Source: Butyrivibrio sp. CB08
GTDB taxonomy: Bacteria > Bacillota > Clostridia > Lachnospirales > Lachnospiraceae
Assembly (NCBI RefSeq): GCF_003625485.1
Contig: NZ_RAIR01000002.1
Coordinates: 372,001 to 436,000, forward strand
DNA length: 64,000 nt
Direction of reading: 5' to 3'
The notes under the pieces are model-generated. The model searched no databases. It saw only the letters and a list, made by a program, of their open reading frames with translations, and had not been told where the DNA came from. Below are positions 8,447-18,501 of the stretch, piece after piece; within the stretch, counting starts at the first letter, position 1, and each line of letters begins with the position of its first letter. The position numbers and the translations under genes are program-made.

Positions 8447-8532
8447 AGGTGGGCCCCAGCTCTAGAATACTTTACTCCTCAATGCTAATCGCTTAACCTC
8501 GTCGTAAAGAATTCTAGAGCTGGAGCCCACCT
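8447..8532. repeat. 29-bp inverted repeat between convergent genes
   Basis: Arms at 8447-8475 and 8504-8532 match in 27 of 29 positions and enclose a 28-base loop. The stem begins AGGTGGGC and contains CCAGCTCTAGAAT. It separates the acetyltransferase from the convergent GGDEF-EAL gene. It probably terminates transcription in both directions, although the flanking T tracts are weak and the stem is longer than usual. Confidence 0.7.
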
Positions 8533-8542
8533 GTATTTTAAC

Positions 8543-10282
8543 TTATGCTTCCTGTTTTTCCCAAACCAGGCCTTTTTCGGATGTGAAGGCTCTGGTCTCT
8601 TCCATTGGCATAGGCTTTCCGAAATAGTAACCCTGCGCCCTTTCGCAGCCGATCTGCTTAAGGAAATCAAAGTGCGTTTCGGTCTCAACGCCTTCGCAGA
8701 GTGGTGATACGCCCATGGCCTTGGCGCCCTTAATTATGTACTTCATGATCTGACCTGTCTTAGGACTCTTATCGAAACTTCTAAGGAATACCATATCAAG
8801 CTTAAGTACATCGAAGTTGTAGTTGGCGATAGTATTAAGTGATGAGTAGCCACTTCCAAAGTCATCGATCCAAACGTGATATCCCATCTCTCTCATCTTG
8901 TCACATTCAGACCTTATATAGCTCTCGTTCTCGTTAAGGGAGCTCTCAGTGATCTCAAGATCCAGCATACTTCTTGGAATATCATATTCCTCCCTGGTGC
9001 TTTCAATGTACCCAAAGATATCACACAGTTCAAAGTCCAGTCTTGAGATATTTACTGATACAGCGACGATCTCTTTTCCCTCTTCCCTCATCCTTGCGTA
9101 GTCCTCGCAGACCTTTTTGACCACGTACTTATCAACCAGATGAATAAGGTGGAAGTCCTCAAGTGTAGTGATGAAGTCGCCAGGAGACAGCATTCCCATC
9201 TTGGGATCTATCCATCGAACCAGTGCCTCATATCCACAGATTTCTCCAGTCTTAACCCTTACAACAGGCTGATAGAACACCTTAATGTACTCATTTTCAA
9301 TGGCTTCGTCGATATGATCGATAACAAACTGCTGCTTGCGGAGATTCTCACGGAGCATCTCGTCATAAACGCAGTAGTTCACGTCGTGCCTGTGCTTAAT
9401 TGAGTTGCAGGCAAGTCTTGCATGATCGCAGGCAAGTCCGATCTCTGCCCTTCTGTCGTCCAGATAATAGATTCCGGCTTTGATCCTGACCTTCTTGTTG
9501 ACATCCTCAGCAAGGAGCATAGTCTTATAGACCTTCTCAACCTTCTGGATAACGCTTTCCCTGTCGCCTGTGGTGCACACAACAAAGTGGTCATCGGAAA
9601 ATCTCGCAACGATTCCGCCGGTGATAAAGGTCTCCCTGATAGCCTTGGCAAGGTCGCACAGAAGCTCATCGCCAAGCTTAAAACCGTTTCTCTCATTAAA
9701 TAATTTGAAGTTTGGAATATCAAAGTGGATAAAAGAAATGTCCTCTCTCCAGCTCTCGTAGGACCCAAGGAACATCTGGGCCTTCTGGTAGAAGAAGGAC
9801 ATATTAAGAAGACCAGTCAGGTCATCAGTTTCCTGATTAGCAGACAGGATCTCAGCCTCTGCAAATGAATTGCGGTTCTTGTTAAAGAACTCATTCTGAT
9901 CCACATCAACGATGTAGACATAGTAAAAACTCTTTCCATCTCCCCTGTGAAGAAGATGTCCAAAGTCCTCTACATATCTTGTAGTACCGTCCTTTGTGAG
10001 GATACGGTAGCGGACATAATCGTGTTTCTTTTCCCCAAAGATAGTCTGGGCCTGGATCTGATTCTCGATCTTCTTGTAATCATCGGGATGAACCATGCCC
10101 TTGAAAGTGCCGCCTGTGTGCATAATGAACTCGCCCATGTTCTCGCACCCGTAGAGAGCAAGCACATTGGGTCCTGCATAGTAAATACTCTCTGATGGTC
10201 CTGCATCATAGATGAAAAATCCACCAGGCAACCCCAACGGAATCATGCCACTAGTTCCAGCGTCGAAACTCTTTTTCTCCAT
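8543..10282 (-). CDS. PAS-GGDEF-EAL protein, probable c-di-GMP phosphodiesterase
   Basis: 579 residues: a PAS fold-3 domain (about 15-135, ending RYRILTKDGTTRYVEDFG), a GGDEF domain and an EAL domain. In the GGDEF domain the catalytic motif is replaced by FSDDHF, so cyclase activity is probably lost. The EAL domain keeps GYEALVRW, the metal-binding ITES, and DDFGSGYSSL, so it is probably an active c-di-GMP phosphodiesterase. Start 10282 has GGAGAGGA upstream; a longer frame to 10348 overlaps the upstream gene without a ribosome site. It is the last gene of the ABC/SpoIIE operon. Confidence 0.88.
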   Translation of the reverse strand: MEKKSFDAGTSGMIPLGLPGGFFIYDAGPSESIYYAGPNVLALYGCENMGEFIMHTGGTFKGMVHPDDYKKIENQIQAQTIFGEKKHDYVRYRILTKDGTTRYVEDFGHLLHRGDGKSFYYVYIVDVDQNEFFNKNRNSFAEAEILSANQETDDLTGLLNMSFFYQKAQMFLGSYESWREDISFIHFDIPNFKLFNERNGFKLGDELLCDLAKAIRETFITGGIVARFSDDHFVVCTTGDRESVIQKVEKVYKTMLLAEDVNKKVRIKAGIYYLDDRRAEIGLACDHARLACNSIKHRHDVNYCVYDEMLRENLRKQQFVIDHIDEAIENEYIKVFYQPVVRVKTGEICGYEALVRWIDPKMGMLSPGDFITTLEDFHLIHLVDKYVVKKVCEDYARMREEGKEIVAVSVNISRLDFELCDIFGYIESTREEYDIPRSMLDLEITESSLNENESYIRSECDKMREMGYHVWIDDFGSGYSSLNTIANYNFDVLKLDMVFLRSFDKSPKTGQIMKYIIKGAKAMGVSPLCEGVETETHFDFLKQIGCERAQGYYFGKPMPMEETRAFTSEKGLVWEKQEA

Positions 10283-10334
10283 ACACTTCCTCTCCTTTCC
10301 CGGGTCAGAAGGCGCACGCTGCGCCATCTTCAGG

Positions 10335-12452
10335 TCACTTATACTCAAGACACATCATTGTAAGATCGTCAAACTGCTCTGCATCTCTTATGAAATCTGT
10401 TATGTCGTAGCAAATGTTGTCAAGGAGTTCTTTGGGTGATACATTTGGATCTTTGTTAAGTGCTATCAGCATCCTGTCAGTGCCGTACATAACCACATCT
10501 GCATTGGTTGCCTCCGGCACTCCGTCTGTGTATAAAAAGATCTTATCGCCATGTTCAAGCTGTATCGTGTATTCTTTGTATCTGGTACCTTCCATTCCGC
10601 CGATAACAAAGCCGTGCTTATCCTTATAAAGCTCAAAGTAGCCGTTAGCTCTTTTCACTGCTGGATACTCATGTCCGGCGTTGGCGCAGGTAAGCTTGCC
10701 GGAAGATATCTCAAGGATTCCAAACCATGCGGTAACAAACATTCCTGTCTGGTTGTTGGTGGTAAGAGCCTCATTGGTCTTATCAAGGGTCTCCGCTGCA
10801 GACTTACCAAGCATTGCACAGCTTTGCAGGATGGTCTTGGCGATCATCATGAAAAGAGCTGCAGGAATACCTTTACCAGAAACGTCCGCCATGACCATTC
10901 CAAGATGATCATCATCTATGAGGAAGAAGTCGTAGAAGTCGCCTCCAACCTCCCTTGCGGGTTCCATCATGGCATAGATCTCAAACTCATCCCTGTCAGG
11001 GAAAGGCGGGAACTCATGAGGCATAATGCCTGCCTGAATCCTGGTGGCCAGAGAAAGTTCGGTGCCGATCCTCTCTTTTTCCGCTGTAACTGTCTTGATG
11101 TCTGAGATGTATGTCTTAAGCCTTTCAGTCATGGAGCCAAAGGATTTAGCCAGTGTCTCAACTTCATCGTCAGTGTTCTCGTACCAGGCGAAGTCCAGCT
11201 TGTCTCCATCCATGTTCTGAACTTTATCTGTCAAAAGAGCTATAGGCATAACCAGGCGTCTGCTGAGCCTGTTTGAGATGATAACTGAAAGGGCTGCCAT
11301 TGCAAGAATAAGCAGTAGTATTGTTGCAAGAGCTGATTTGGTAACCTTTGCAACCTCATCTTCTTCGCTCTGGTGACTCTGCTTGATAAATGTAAGCAGG
11401 TTCTCCTTAGGAGCAAGGACTGTCTTTTCAGGAATGATATTGATAAGGGACCAGCCTACGCACTCGATCGGATAGTATGCAACATAGCTGCTCTCTCCAT
11501 CGATGTTTAAAAGCTCCAGACCATTCTCTCCATTAGTTGCTCTTTCAGTGAGGTTTACAAGGCCTTTATCGCTGTTTTCTTTTCCACCAAGCTTGGTGCC
11601 TGACTTAAGCTCACCATCATCGCTGGATGAGAAAATGATGGATCCATTGCCATCGATGATACATGTATTTCCTTCATCTGTGAGCTTGGCATTCATCATC
11701 ATGCTCTCGATTCCCTCGAGGTAAAGACCAGCTGATGCAACTCCCACAAACTCTGTATCCCTGTAGATAGGAGCGCCGCACATGATGGCCAGCCTTCCTG
11801 TGTCATAGTCAGGGGTTATCTCTGTGAAATAGAGCTTGCCTGAATGCTTGGCTCCTGTGTACCAGGGGCGCTTTCTTGGATCAAGGTATCCGTAATTGCC
11901 CTTTGCATCCCATCTCTCTTCAAGAACTGGACCAGCAAGAAGAAGGATTCCGCTCTCAGTTCCTATACTGGATGCTCCAAGCTCAGGATACTGATTGTAC
12001 ATGGCAAGAAGATTGCCCTTTAGATTTCCTATCATGTAAAGCTCATCCTGAATTGCAGGATCATCTGGATCCACATCCTCAGCGTAGACGAACTGCTCCA
12101 TGTCCTTGCCTATATCTGATGGCTCAAGTTGCTTAATATATGTTCTTCCGTAAATGTCCGGATGACTGTAAATATCAGTAGCTGAATCAGCTATCATCTG
12201 TATGGTGGCTGCAAACTCTCTTAGCATCTCGTTAAGAGTGTAAGCACATCCCAGGGTTGTAGCGTTCAGATTCCCCGTTATCTGATCACGCATTGCAATA
12301 TCAGAATACTCCTCTACCTCAGTACTGGTCTGTACCGAGCTCTCCGTAAGAATATTCCTGACTCTCCCCAGCATATGCAATGCAATAACTCCAAACAGGA
12401 TCAGCAACAATGAAGAGACTAGAAGCATCATCCTCATTATCTTTTTCTTCAT
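10335..12452 (-). CDS. SpoIIE/RsbU-type serine phosphatase with sensor and HAMP domains
   Basis: 705 residues. TM1 is at about 8-28 and is followed by an extracellular double-Cache-like sensor (KRPWYTGAKHSGKLYFTEIT is a typical Cache segment), TM2 near 375-395, HAMP, and a PP2C-type SpoIIE domain. The metal-binding residues are in GGDFYDFF and MADVSGKGIPAALFM; the domain ends QFDDLTMMCL. It would dephosphorylate an anti-sigma-factor antagonist or similar partner in response to an external ligand. The partner gene is not in the window. It lies in an operon after an ABC exporter and before the EAL protein. Confidence 0.9.
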   Translation of the reverse strand: MKKKIMRMMLLVSSLLLILFGVIALHMLGRVRNILTESSVQTSTEVEEYSDIAMRDQITGNLNATTLGCAYTLNEMLREFAATIQMIADSATDIYSHPDIYGRTYIKQLEPSDIGKDMEQFVYAEDVDPDDPAIQDELYMIGNLKGNLLAMYNQYPELGASSIGTESGILLLAGPVLEERWDAKGNYGYLDPRKRPWYTGAKHSGKLYFTEITPDYDTGRLAIMCGAPIYRDTEFVGVASAGLYLEGIESMMMNAKLTDEGNTCIIDGNGSIIFSSSDDGELKSGTKLGGKENSDKGLVNLTERATNGENGLELLNIDGESSYVAYYPIECVGWSLINIIPEKTVLAPKENLLTFIKQSHQSEEDEVAKVTKSALATILLLILAMAALSVIISNRLSRRLVMPIALLTDKVQNMDGDKLDFAWYENTDDEVETLAKSFGSMTERLKTYISDIKTVTAEKERIGTELSLATRIQAGIMPHEFPPFPDRDEFEIYAMMEPAREVGGDFYDFFLIDDDHLGMVMADVSGKGIPAALFMMIAKTILQSCAMLGKSAAETLDKTNEALTTNNQTGMFVTAWFGILEISSGKLTCANAGHEYPAVKRANGYFELYKDKHGFVIGGMEGTRYKEYTIQLEHGDKIFLYTDGVPEATNADVVMYGTDRMLIALNKDPNVSPKELLDNICYDITDFIRDAEQFDDLTMMCLEYK

Positions 12453-12468
12453 ACCAAATTTTCCCCTC

Positions 12469-13413
12469 TTATCTCTTATCTTTATCTATAAATTCAAGCA
12501 GAATGATTGCTGCTATAACATATACCGCTGTCCATATTATAAGCCATGCCCAGCATTTTAGTACAATCTTTGCATCATAATTAAACTCAGGATTCTGATT
12601 CTGGGCTGCAGAGGCCATCAGAAAGTCATCTCGCATATCGTTCTGCTCAATATACTGAAACGCGGTTAAAAGAGGTTTATCCCCTTCAACTTCTACATCC
12701 TTCATCTTAAGTGCGTTGTTCCATACGCTCACCATAGGAAGAGAGTTGTAATCTCCCTGGGAACACATGGCTGTCAGTCCCCATTTCGTAGCCGTAAGGT
12801 TTGTAAATGGCATTGCCTCATCAGGAAGAGTAAAGAATGATCCTGAAAACAACAGCTCTACTATCAAAAGAAATGGCATTATGGTCATGGCTGCTGTAGT
12901 AGTTTTGGAAAATGCTGAAACCAGAAGTGCCAGCATATCCGCACAATATGTCACAAGGAAAAGAGTTATTCCAAGATCAACAGCTGGCCATGGAGTGAAA
13001 AGACATTTCTCCGGCATCTTTATCTTCATAAACTGACATACAAAGAGAGTGATACATACCTGAAGGATACACAAAATAGCCTGATAGATCATGTGCGCTG
13101 CCACATAGGATGTTATATGAAGGCCGGCTCTGTGCTCTCTTTTTACGATAGCTCTTTCTCTGCATATCATCTGGATCGAGTTAAAAAAGCCATTCCAGAC
13201 GCATACACAGGACAGGGCAAAGGTGCCCATAAGAGTGCCTTCCATGGTATCAAACAGGTTAGCTCCAACAGCAAATGCAACCAGTGCTGCAATAATTGCT
13301 GACATCGGGAGAACCTTCCAGTCGTTCTGGAACAGGAACATCCTAAAGAGCTTTCCCAGATATATAAAGGTCTGTGCCCCTCGGCCTCTGTGCGTGTACT
13401 CATAGGTTTCCAT
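12469..13413 (-). CDS. ABC-2 type permease (ABCG-like)
   Basis: 314 residues with six predicted TM helices and the ABC2_membrane pattern: CVCVWNGFFNSIQMICRERAIVKREHRAGL and the late VELLFSGSFFTLP segment. It starts 5 bases after the ATP-binding gene and probably forms the membrane part of one exporter with it. The substrate is unknown. Confidence 0.85.
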   Translation of the reverse strand: METYEYTHRGRGAQTFIYLGKLFRMFLFQNDWKVLPMSAIIAALVAFAVGANLFDTMEGTLMGTFALSCVCVWNGFFNSIQMICRERAIVKREHRAGLHITSYVAAHMIYQAILCILQVCITLFVCQFMKIKMPEKCLFTPWPAVDLGITLFLVTYCADMLALLVSAFSKTTTAAMTIMPFLLIVELLFSGSFFTLPDEAMPFTNLTATKWGLTAMCSQGDYNSLPMVSVWNNALKMKDVEVEGDKPLLTAFQYIEQNDMRDDFLMASAAQNQNPEFNYDAKIVLKCWAWLIIWTAVYVIAAIILLEFIDKDKR

Positions 13414-13418
13414 AGTAG

Positions 13419-14753
13419 TTACCCCACCTTCTCTTTCATGAGGTCAGCGTATTTCTCCACGAACTCATCTGCTCTGCCTTCGCCGCCTTCATCCTTCTGG
13501 TTGATGGAAAGAAGAATATCCTCCATGGACTCTTTTCCAAAGAATTCATAAGCCTTATCAACAGGGCCATAATATGCCAGTCTTCCGGTTCTTCTGGCAT
13601 CCTTGGCAAGGACGATAACATCATCAAAAAGATCTATTACACGGTCAGGGGTGTGGGTGATAACTATTACGATCTTGCCCTCATCAGCAATTTCCCTTAG
13701 CTTCTCAAAGAGCTTCCTGGCCACAACTCCGTCAAGGCCCGAATCCGGCTCATCAAGGATAAAGAGCTCCGGGTCAGTTATAAACTCGAGGGCGATGGAC
13801 AGTCTCTTTCTCTGACCACCAGAGAGTTTATCAACAAGGCTGTTTTTCACAGCCGTAAGTCCAAACAGATCAAGGACATAGGCCATGCGGTTTTCTCTTT
13901 CCATGACAGACATCTCAACCGGAAGGCGCATCAGCGCAGCATCCAAAAGAGTCATCTCCACAGTATCTGTGCCTCTCATAAGGTCAGCCTGTGGCACAAA
14001 GCCGATGTCATATTTCATCTTCTCGTAGTCTTCGTAAACATCCTGCTGCCCAAGCATTATCCTGGCGTCAGCCTTCTCATACCCTGTCACTGCATTAAGG
14101 TATGTTGTCTTTCCAGCGCCTGATCCTCCAAGAAGAAGCACCAGATGTCCCTTTGGAATGGACATGTGGATGTCCTTAAGAAGGACTTTCTTTTTGAAGA
14201 AATCTATGGCAGTTCGCTTGCTTATGTTTACAGTAAGGGCATTGTCAGAAGCTTTGATGTCTTCTCCAAGCTCTTTTGCCCCAGATACCCCTTTGAGACT
14301 GACAACCTTCTTGCTGGGCTGGAACTTCCTGGAAAGTCCCCAGATAAACAATGTCAGTGTCTTGAAGAAAATGAATGCCCATATCCATTTTCTCTTTCTC
14401 TCAAATATCTGTATAAGCCCCTGGTATATCTTGATCCCATAGATAAAAAGAGCCACATACAGTCCTAACAGAGGGATGGCAAGGAACATCGTTACCCTGA
14501 TGTCGCCTTGAAAGATGAATCCAGCGATGACATCAACATAGTACAGGCAGGTCAGGACAGTATATGTCCGGCCTTCCTTTTCTTTGTCCGCACAAAGGGC
14601 TATGTTGTACTCTCTGACTGCAGGAATAAAAGCAAAAAGCTTATTTACCCCGCACTTATGAAATATCCCAAGATAAGAAAGGGATATCAGTAGATATGAT
14701 AAAACCTGTGGTCCAATACGGTTAATATCAGTATAGTCAATGTTTCCAGCCAT
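13419..14753 (-). CDS. ABC transporter ATP-binding protein with N-terminal membrane domain (ABCG-like)
   Basis: 444 residues. The first 135 contain about four TM helices (LSYLLISLSYLGIF, VLTCLYYVDVIAGFIF and others). The ATPase domain has Walker A GGSGAGKTT, signature LSGGQRKRLS, and Walker B LFILDEPDSGLD; the GQRKRLSIALE run is typical of the ABCG subfamily. It heads the operon with the permease, the SpoIIE phosphatase and the EAL protein. AAGGAG precedes the ATG. Confidence 0.87.
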   Translation of the reverse strand: MAGNIDYTDINRIGPQVLSYLLISLSYLGIFHKCGVNKLFAFIPAVREYNIALCADKEKEGRTYTVLTCLYYVDVIAGFIFQGDIRVTMFLAIPLLGLYVALFIYGIKIYQGLIQIFERKRKWIWAFIFFKTLTLFIWGLSRKFQPSKKVVSLKGVSGAKELGEDIKASDNALTVNISKRTAIDFFKKKVLLKDIHMSIPKGHLVLLLGGSGAGKTTYLNAVTGYEKADARIMLGQQDVYEDYEKMKYDIGFVPQADLMRGTDTVEMTLLDAALMRLPVEMSVMERENRMAYVLDLFGLTAVKNSLVDKLSGGQRKRLSIALEFITDPELFILDEPDSGLDGVVARKLFEKLREIADEGKIVIVITHTPDRVIDLFDDVIVLAKDARRTGRLAYYGPVDKAYEFFGKESMEDILLSINQKDEGGEGRADEFVEKYADLMKEKVG

Positions 14754-14868
14754 GCTTGTCTCCTTTTCCCCTCATAAACACATAGCCACACCTATAATTT
14801 TAGCCGAAATTGCGCTTTTTTTCATTAGTTTTTTGCTGTTTTAGCTAAAAATAACGGACTTAAAGCCA

Positions 14869-14901
14869 CAAAAAAACCGGAGAGCTGTCCGCTCTCCGGT
14901 T
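14869..14901 (-). terminator. Terminator of glycogen phosphorylase
   Basis: An 11-bp perfect stem AACCGGAGAGC / GCTCTCCGGTT with a 5-base loop is followed by a T run on the minus strand. Confidence 0.9.
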
Positions 14902-14910
14902 AACAGGTCA

Positions 14911-17220
14911 TCAGTTAAGATGCCAGATATCTCTGTTGTACTCTGCAATTGTTCTGTCTGATGAGAAGTAGCCTGCCTTGGCGATGTTTGTGAGCATCAT
15001 CCTCTTCCACTTATCTCTCTTCTCATAGTCAGCGAAGATCTCATCCTTCTTGGCAATGTAGCTCTCAAGATCGATAAGAGTCATGAACCAGTCCTTGTTA
15101 AGGAGCTCTTTGTGGAGTCTCTCAAGATTCTCCTTGTGACCAACCTTAAGGCACTCTTTGCTTACGATGAAGTCCACAGCCTCTTTGATAACAGGACTCT
15201 TCTTGTAGTAATCCTTAGAAACGTAGTCTGCCTTCTTGTAGTGCCCTATAACTTCGTCAGCGCTTACACCAAAGATGTAGATATTGTCATCACCTACAAG
15301 CTCGTGGATCTCAACGTTTGCGCCGTCGTCTGTTCCAAGAGTTACAGCGCCGTTAAGCATAAACTTCATGTTACTTGTTCCTGAAGCCTCCTTGGAAGCA
15401 AGTGAGATCTGCTCAGAAACATCACATGCAGGAATGAGCTTCTCTGCGTAGCTTACATTGTAGTTCTCAACCATGATCACCTTCATGTACTTGTTTACAT
15501 CAGGATCGTTGTTGACGATCTCCTGAAGAACAAGAAGAAGGTGGATAATGTCTTTTGCGATAACATAAGCAGGTGCAGCCTTGGCGCCAAAGATAAAGGT
15601 GATTGGCCTTGTTGGCTTCTTGCCGCCCTTGATCTCAAGGTACTTGTGAATGATGTAAAGGGCGTTCATCTGCTGTCTCTTGTACTCGTGAAGTCTCTTT
15701 ACCTGGATGTCAAAGATAGAGTCGGGATCAACCTCCACGTTCTCAGCCTTCTTGAGGTAAGCAGCAAGCTCTTTTTTCTTGCCCATCTTGATGGCCTCAA
15801 GCTGTGAAAGTACTTCCTCATCGTCCCTAAACTCAAGGAGCTTCTCAAGCTTGTTTGCATCCTTCTTGTAGCCGTCGCCAATGGTCTGTGAAAGGAAGTC
15901 AGCCAGAGGATGGTTGCAGGAAAGAAGCCATCTTCTGAAGGTAATTCCGTTAGTCTTGTTGTTGAACTTCTCAGGATAGAGCTTGTAGAAATCATTGAGC
16001 TCGCTGTCCTTAAGAATATCTGTATGAATTGCAGCAACACCATTGATTGAGAATCCGTAGTGGATGTCAATGAATGCCATGTGCACTCTCTTGTCCTTGT
16101 CGATGATCTGAACCTTAGGGTTCTTGACCTTAGCTCTGATCCTCTTATCAAGCTCCTTGATGTAAGGAACAAGCTGAGGAACTACCTTCTCAAGGTATTC
16201 AAGAGGCCATGTCTCAAGAGCCTCTGCAAGGATAGTGTGGTTGGTGTATGCACATGTCTTGCTTACAACATCGATAGCATCATCAATTGCAAATGCCTTA
16301 TCCTCAACAAGGATCCTGATGAGCTCAGGGATGATCATTGTTGGGTGTGTATCGTTGATCTGAATAACTGCGTGCTTATAAAGCTCGTGAAGGTCGTACT
16401 GACGCTCCTTCTGCTCTCTTAAGATGAGCTGTGCTGCGTTTGAAACAAGGAAGTACTCCTGGTAGATACGAAGGAGGTTTCCTGCCTCGTCTGAATCATC
16501 CGGATACAGGAAAAGAGTCAGGTTCTTGTCAGTCTTGGTCTTATCGAAATCGATGCCCTTCTTAACAAGGCTCTCATCGATAGACTCGATATCAAAGAGG
16601 CGAAGTTTGTTAACGCCTGTATCGTAGCCTACAACGTTCATGTTGTAGAGGCGGCTTACTACCTTCTTTTTGCCAAAAGAAACTTCGAAGGTTGTATCTG
16701 TCTTCTCAAGCCATGACTGATCCTCGATCCAGTCGTTCTTTTCTGCGCACTGCAGGTGATCTTTGAATACCTGCTTAAAAAGTCCGAAGTGATAGTTAAG
16801 TCCGATTCCCTCTCCTGCCATTCCAAGAGTTGCGATTGAATCAAGAAAGCATGCTGCAAGTCTTCCAAGTCCGCCGTTACCAAGTGATGGTTCTGGCTCG
16901 CACTCCTCGATCTCTGGAAGGCTCTTGCCGTTGGCTTCAAGGATTGCCTTAACTCTGTCATATACTCTCAAATTTATAAGGTTGTTGGAAAGAAGCTTAC
17001 CAATAAGGAACTCCATTGAAATGTAGTAAACCTTTTTCTCCCCGTTATATACTTCCGCTACATCCATCAGCCTAGTTGTCATCTCAAGAAGTACATAGTA
17101 GGTTTCCTGATTGCTTAAGTCCTTAAGGCTCTTGCCGAACTTCTCATCGGCGATTCCCTGAAGCTGTTCTTCAAGGTTAAGGACAAGTACGTCGCGCTGC
17201 ATGTTTGTGTGCTTTGACAT
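14911..17220 (-). CDS. glgP: Glycogen/maltodextrin phosphorylase
   Basis: 769 residues, within the range for bacterial alpha-glucan phosphorylases. Substrate and phosphate motifs are complete: [35 protein letters not shown], and the PLP lysine in [13 protein letters not shown] followed by [10 protein letters not shown]. It releases glucose-1-phosphate from glycogen in the cytoplasm. The promoter carries two operators matching the adjacent LacI-type regulator. AAGGAG precedes the ATG. Substrate preference (glycogen or maltodextrin) cannot be fixed. Confidence 0.95.
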   Translation of the reverse strand: MSKHTNMQRDVLVLNLEEQLQGIADEKFGKSLKDLSNQETYYVLLEMTTRLMDVAEVYNGEKKVYYISMEFLIGKLLSNNLINLRVYDRVKAILEANGKSLPEIEECEPEPSLGNGGLGRLAACFLDSIATLGMAGEGIGLNYHFGLFKQVFKDHLQCAEKNDWIEDQSWLEKTDTTFEVSFGKKKVVSRLYNMNVVGYDTGVNKLRLFDIESIDESLVKKGIDFDKTKTDKNLTLFLYPDDSDEAGNLLRIYQEYFLVSNAAQLILREQKERQYDLHELYKHAVIQINDTHPTMIIPELIRILVEDKAFAIDDAIDVVSKTCAYTNHTILAEALETWPLEYLEKVVPQLVPYIKELDKRIRAKVKNPKVQIIDKDKRVHMAFIDIHYGFSINGVAAIHTDILKDSELNDFYKLYPEKFNNKTNGITFRRWLLSCNHPLADFLSQTIGDGYKKDANKLEKLLEFRDDEEVLSQLEAIKMGKKKELAAYLKKAENVEVDPDSIFDIQVKRLHEYKRQQMNALYIIHKYLEIKGGKKPTRPITFIFGAKAAPAYVIAKDIIHLLLVLQEIVNNDPDVNKYMKVIMVENYNVSYAEKLIPACDVSEQISLASKEASGTSNMKFMLNGAVTLGTDDGANVEIHELVGDDNIYIFGVSADEVIGHYKKADYVSKDYYKKSPVIKEAVDFIVSKECLKVGHKENLERLHKELLNKDWFMTLIDLESYIAKKDEIFADYEKRDKWKRMMLTNIAKAGYFSSDRTIAEYNRDIWHLN

Positions 17221-17273
17221 TTTTCATTCTCCTTTTTGTTGCTTGTTTTTATTTCCCTTTGTTTTATTTTTCT

Positions 17274-17331
17274 GGAAAACGTTTTCTTCAATTGATGAAT
17301 TAAATGTATCACAGGAAAACGTTTTCCGCAA
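17274..17331 (-). promoter_or_regulatory. glgP promoter with two LacI-type operators
   Basis: Two palindromes, GGAAAACGTTTTCC (17314-17327, perfect) and GGAAAACGTTTTCT (17274-17287), have centres 40 bases apart, about four helical turns. On the minus strand TTGCGG (17331-17326) and TACATT (17308-17303), 17 bases apart, form a promoter whose spacer is filled by the perfect operator. Binding there would block RNA polymerase. The same motif precedes the adjacent regulator gene. Confidence 0.8.
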
Positions 17332-17373
17332 GTACAAATTTTAAATTTTTTGTGATATCCGTATTGCTGCGCC

Positions 17374-18363
17374 TTAGCAGATGATGTCTTCGTATTTCAT
17401 CCTGACCATAGTGTGAGGAACTGTAACCTTCCTGCCCTTTTCTCCCTGCATGAGTCTCCACAGTTCATCCAGTGCAATCTCTGATATCTGCACGAAGTCC
17501 TGCTTGACTGTATTCATCTGCTTGCCCACATATCCCATGAGGATAATTCCATCAAACCCACATACCGGGCGGAATATATCCATATCTATAAGGGCCTTCA
17601 TCGCTCCGATAGCCATAAGATCTGATGCACATACAACGCAGTCGTTGTTCTTTGCATATCTCATGGTGAGCTGTCTTGCCCGAAGCTCAGAAAACTGCCC
17701 GTTTCGCACGCTGAGCTTAAGTTTCTTTTCATCGCAGAGCTTCTTAATACCCTCGAGCCTTTCTGAAGTCACATAGCCATCCTCTTCTCCTGCAATGTAG
17801 AGGATCCTCTTGCATTTATTCTCAGTGATGGTCTTTTTAGCTATGTCATACTGAGCCTTTTTATTGTTGATGCTGACACAGGTTGTGGTGTCGTTGACCA
17901 TTGGGGCGTCGATGACAACCATTTTAAAGATCCCGCTGTCGATAAGCTTTTTAATGAGCTTATCCTTCTTGGTCATGCCATATACGATGATGCCCTTTAT
18001 ACCTTGGGATTCAAAATAGCTGATAACCTCTGTAGCAGTCATGTCTTCTATCATGGTCTTAAAGACAGTGATCACATCAAGCTGCAGCTCTTTTGCCCTG
18101 TGAACTGCCCCTGAAATGTACTGCATGTTGATCTCGTCGCTGGCCTGCGTGCCAAGACTTATGTTGATAAGAAGAGCCACCCTTCCAGTCCTCTTGGATG
18201 AGAGACTTGCTGCCACAGCGTTTGGCACAAAGCCAAGTCTGTCCACCACATCCATGACCTTCTTCCTGGTGTCCTCACTTACATTTGGATAGTTGTTTAA
18301 AACCTTGGAGACTGTTGATATTGCAACCCCTGCCTCCTTGGCTACATCCTTAATCGAAACCAT
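17374..18363 (-). CDS. LacI-family transcriptional regulator
   Basis: 329 residues. The N-terminal LacI helix-turn-helix and hinge read SIKDVAKEAGVAISTVSKVL and AASLSSKRTGRVALLI. The remainder is a periplasmic-binding-protein-like effector domain (ESQGIKGIIVYG, ILYIAGEEDGYVTSERLEGI, GFDGI). It sits directly upstream of glgP on the same strand and shares its operator motif, so it probably regulates glgP and itself in response to a sugar. The hinge leucine region reads AASL, fitting minor-groove insertion at the central CG. Confidence 0.9.
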   Translation of the reverse strand: MVSIKDVAKEAGVAISTVSKVLNNYPNVSEDTRKKVMDVVDRLGFVPNAVAASLSSKRTGRVALLINISLGTQASDEINMQYISGAVHRAKELQLDVITVFKTMIEDMTATEVISYFESQGIKGIIVYGMTKKDKLIKKLIDSGIFKMVVIDAPMVNDTTTCVSINNKKAQYDIAKKTITENKCKRILYIAGEEDGYVTSERLEGIKKLCDEKKLKLSVRNGQFSELRARQLTMRYAKNNDCVVCASDLMAIGAMKALIDMDIFRPVCGFDGIILMGYVGKQMNTVKQDFVQISEIALDELWRLMQGEKGRKVTVPHTMVRMKYEDIIC

Positions 18364-18387
18364 TGTTTTCCCCTTATACCCTCATTT

Positions 18388-18403
18388 CGGAAATCGTTTT
18401 CCG
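18388..18403. promoter_or_regulatory. LacI-type operator upstream of the regulator gene
   Basis: CGGAAATCGTTTTCCG differs by one base from the perfect glgP operator and lies 25 bases upstream of the regulator start codon. It supports autoregulation. Confidence 0.75.
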
Positions 18404-18452
18404 TACATACAATACTATATCGAAAGCGCCAGGAAATGTCCAATAAATTATA

Positions 18453-18489
18453 TATAAAAAAAGGATGGCACCTGCTATGTGCCATCCTT
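18453..18489 (-). terminator. Terminator of the DUF3793 gene
   Basis: An 11-bp stem AAGGATGGCAC / GTGCCATCCTT with a 7-base loop is followed by seven or more T on the minus strand. Confidence 0.9.
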
Positions 18490-18501
18490 GTATGAATAAT
18501 C

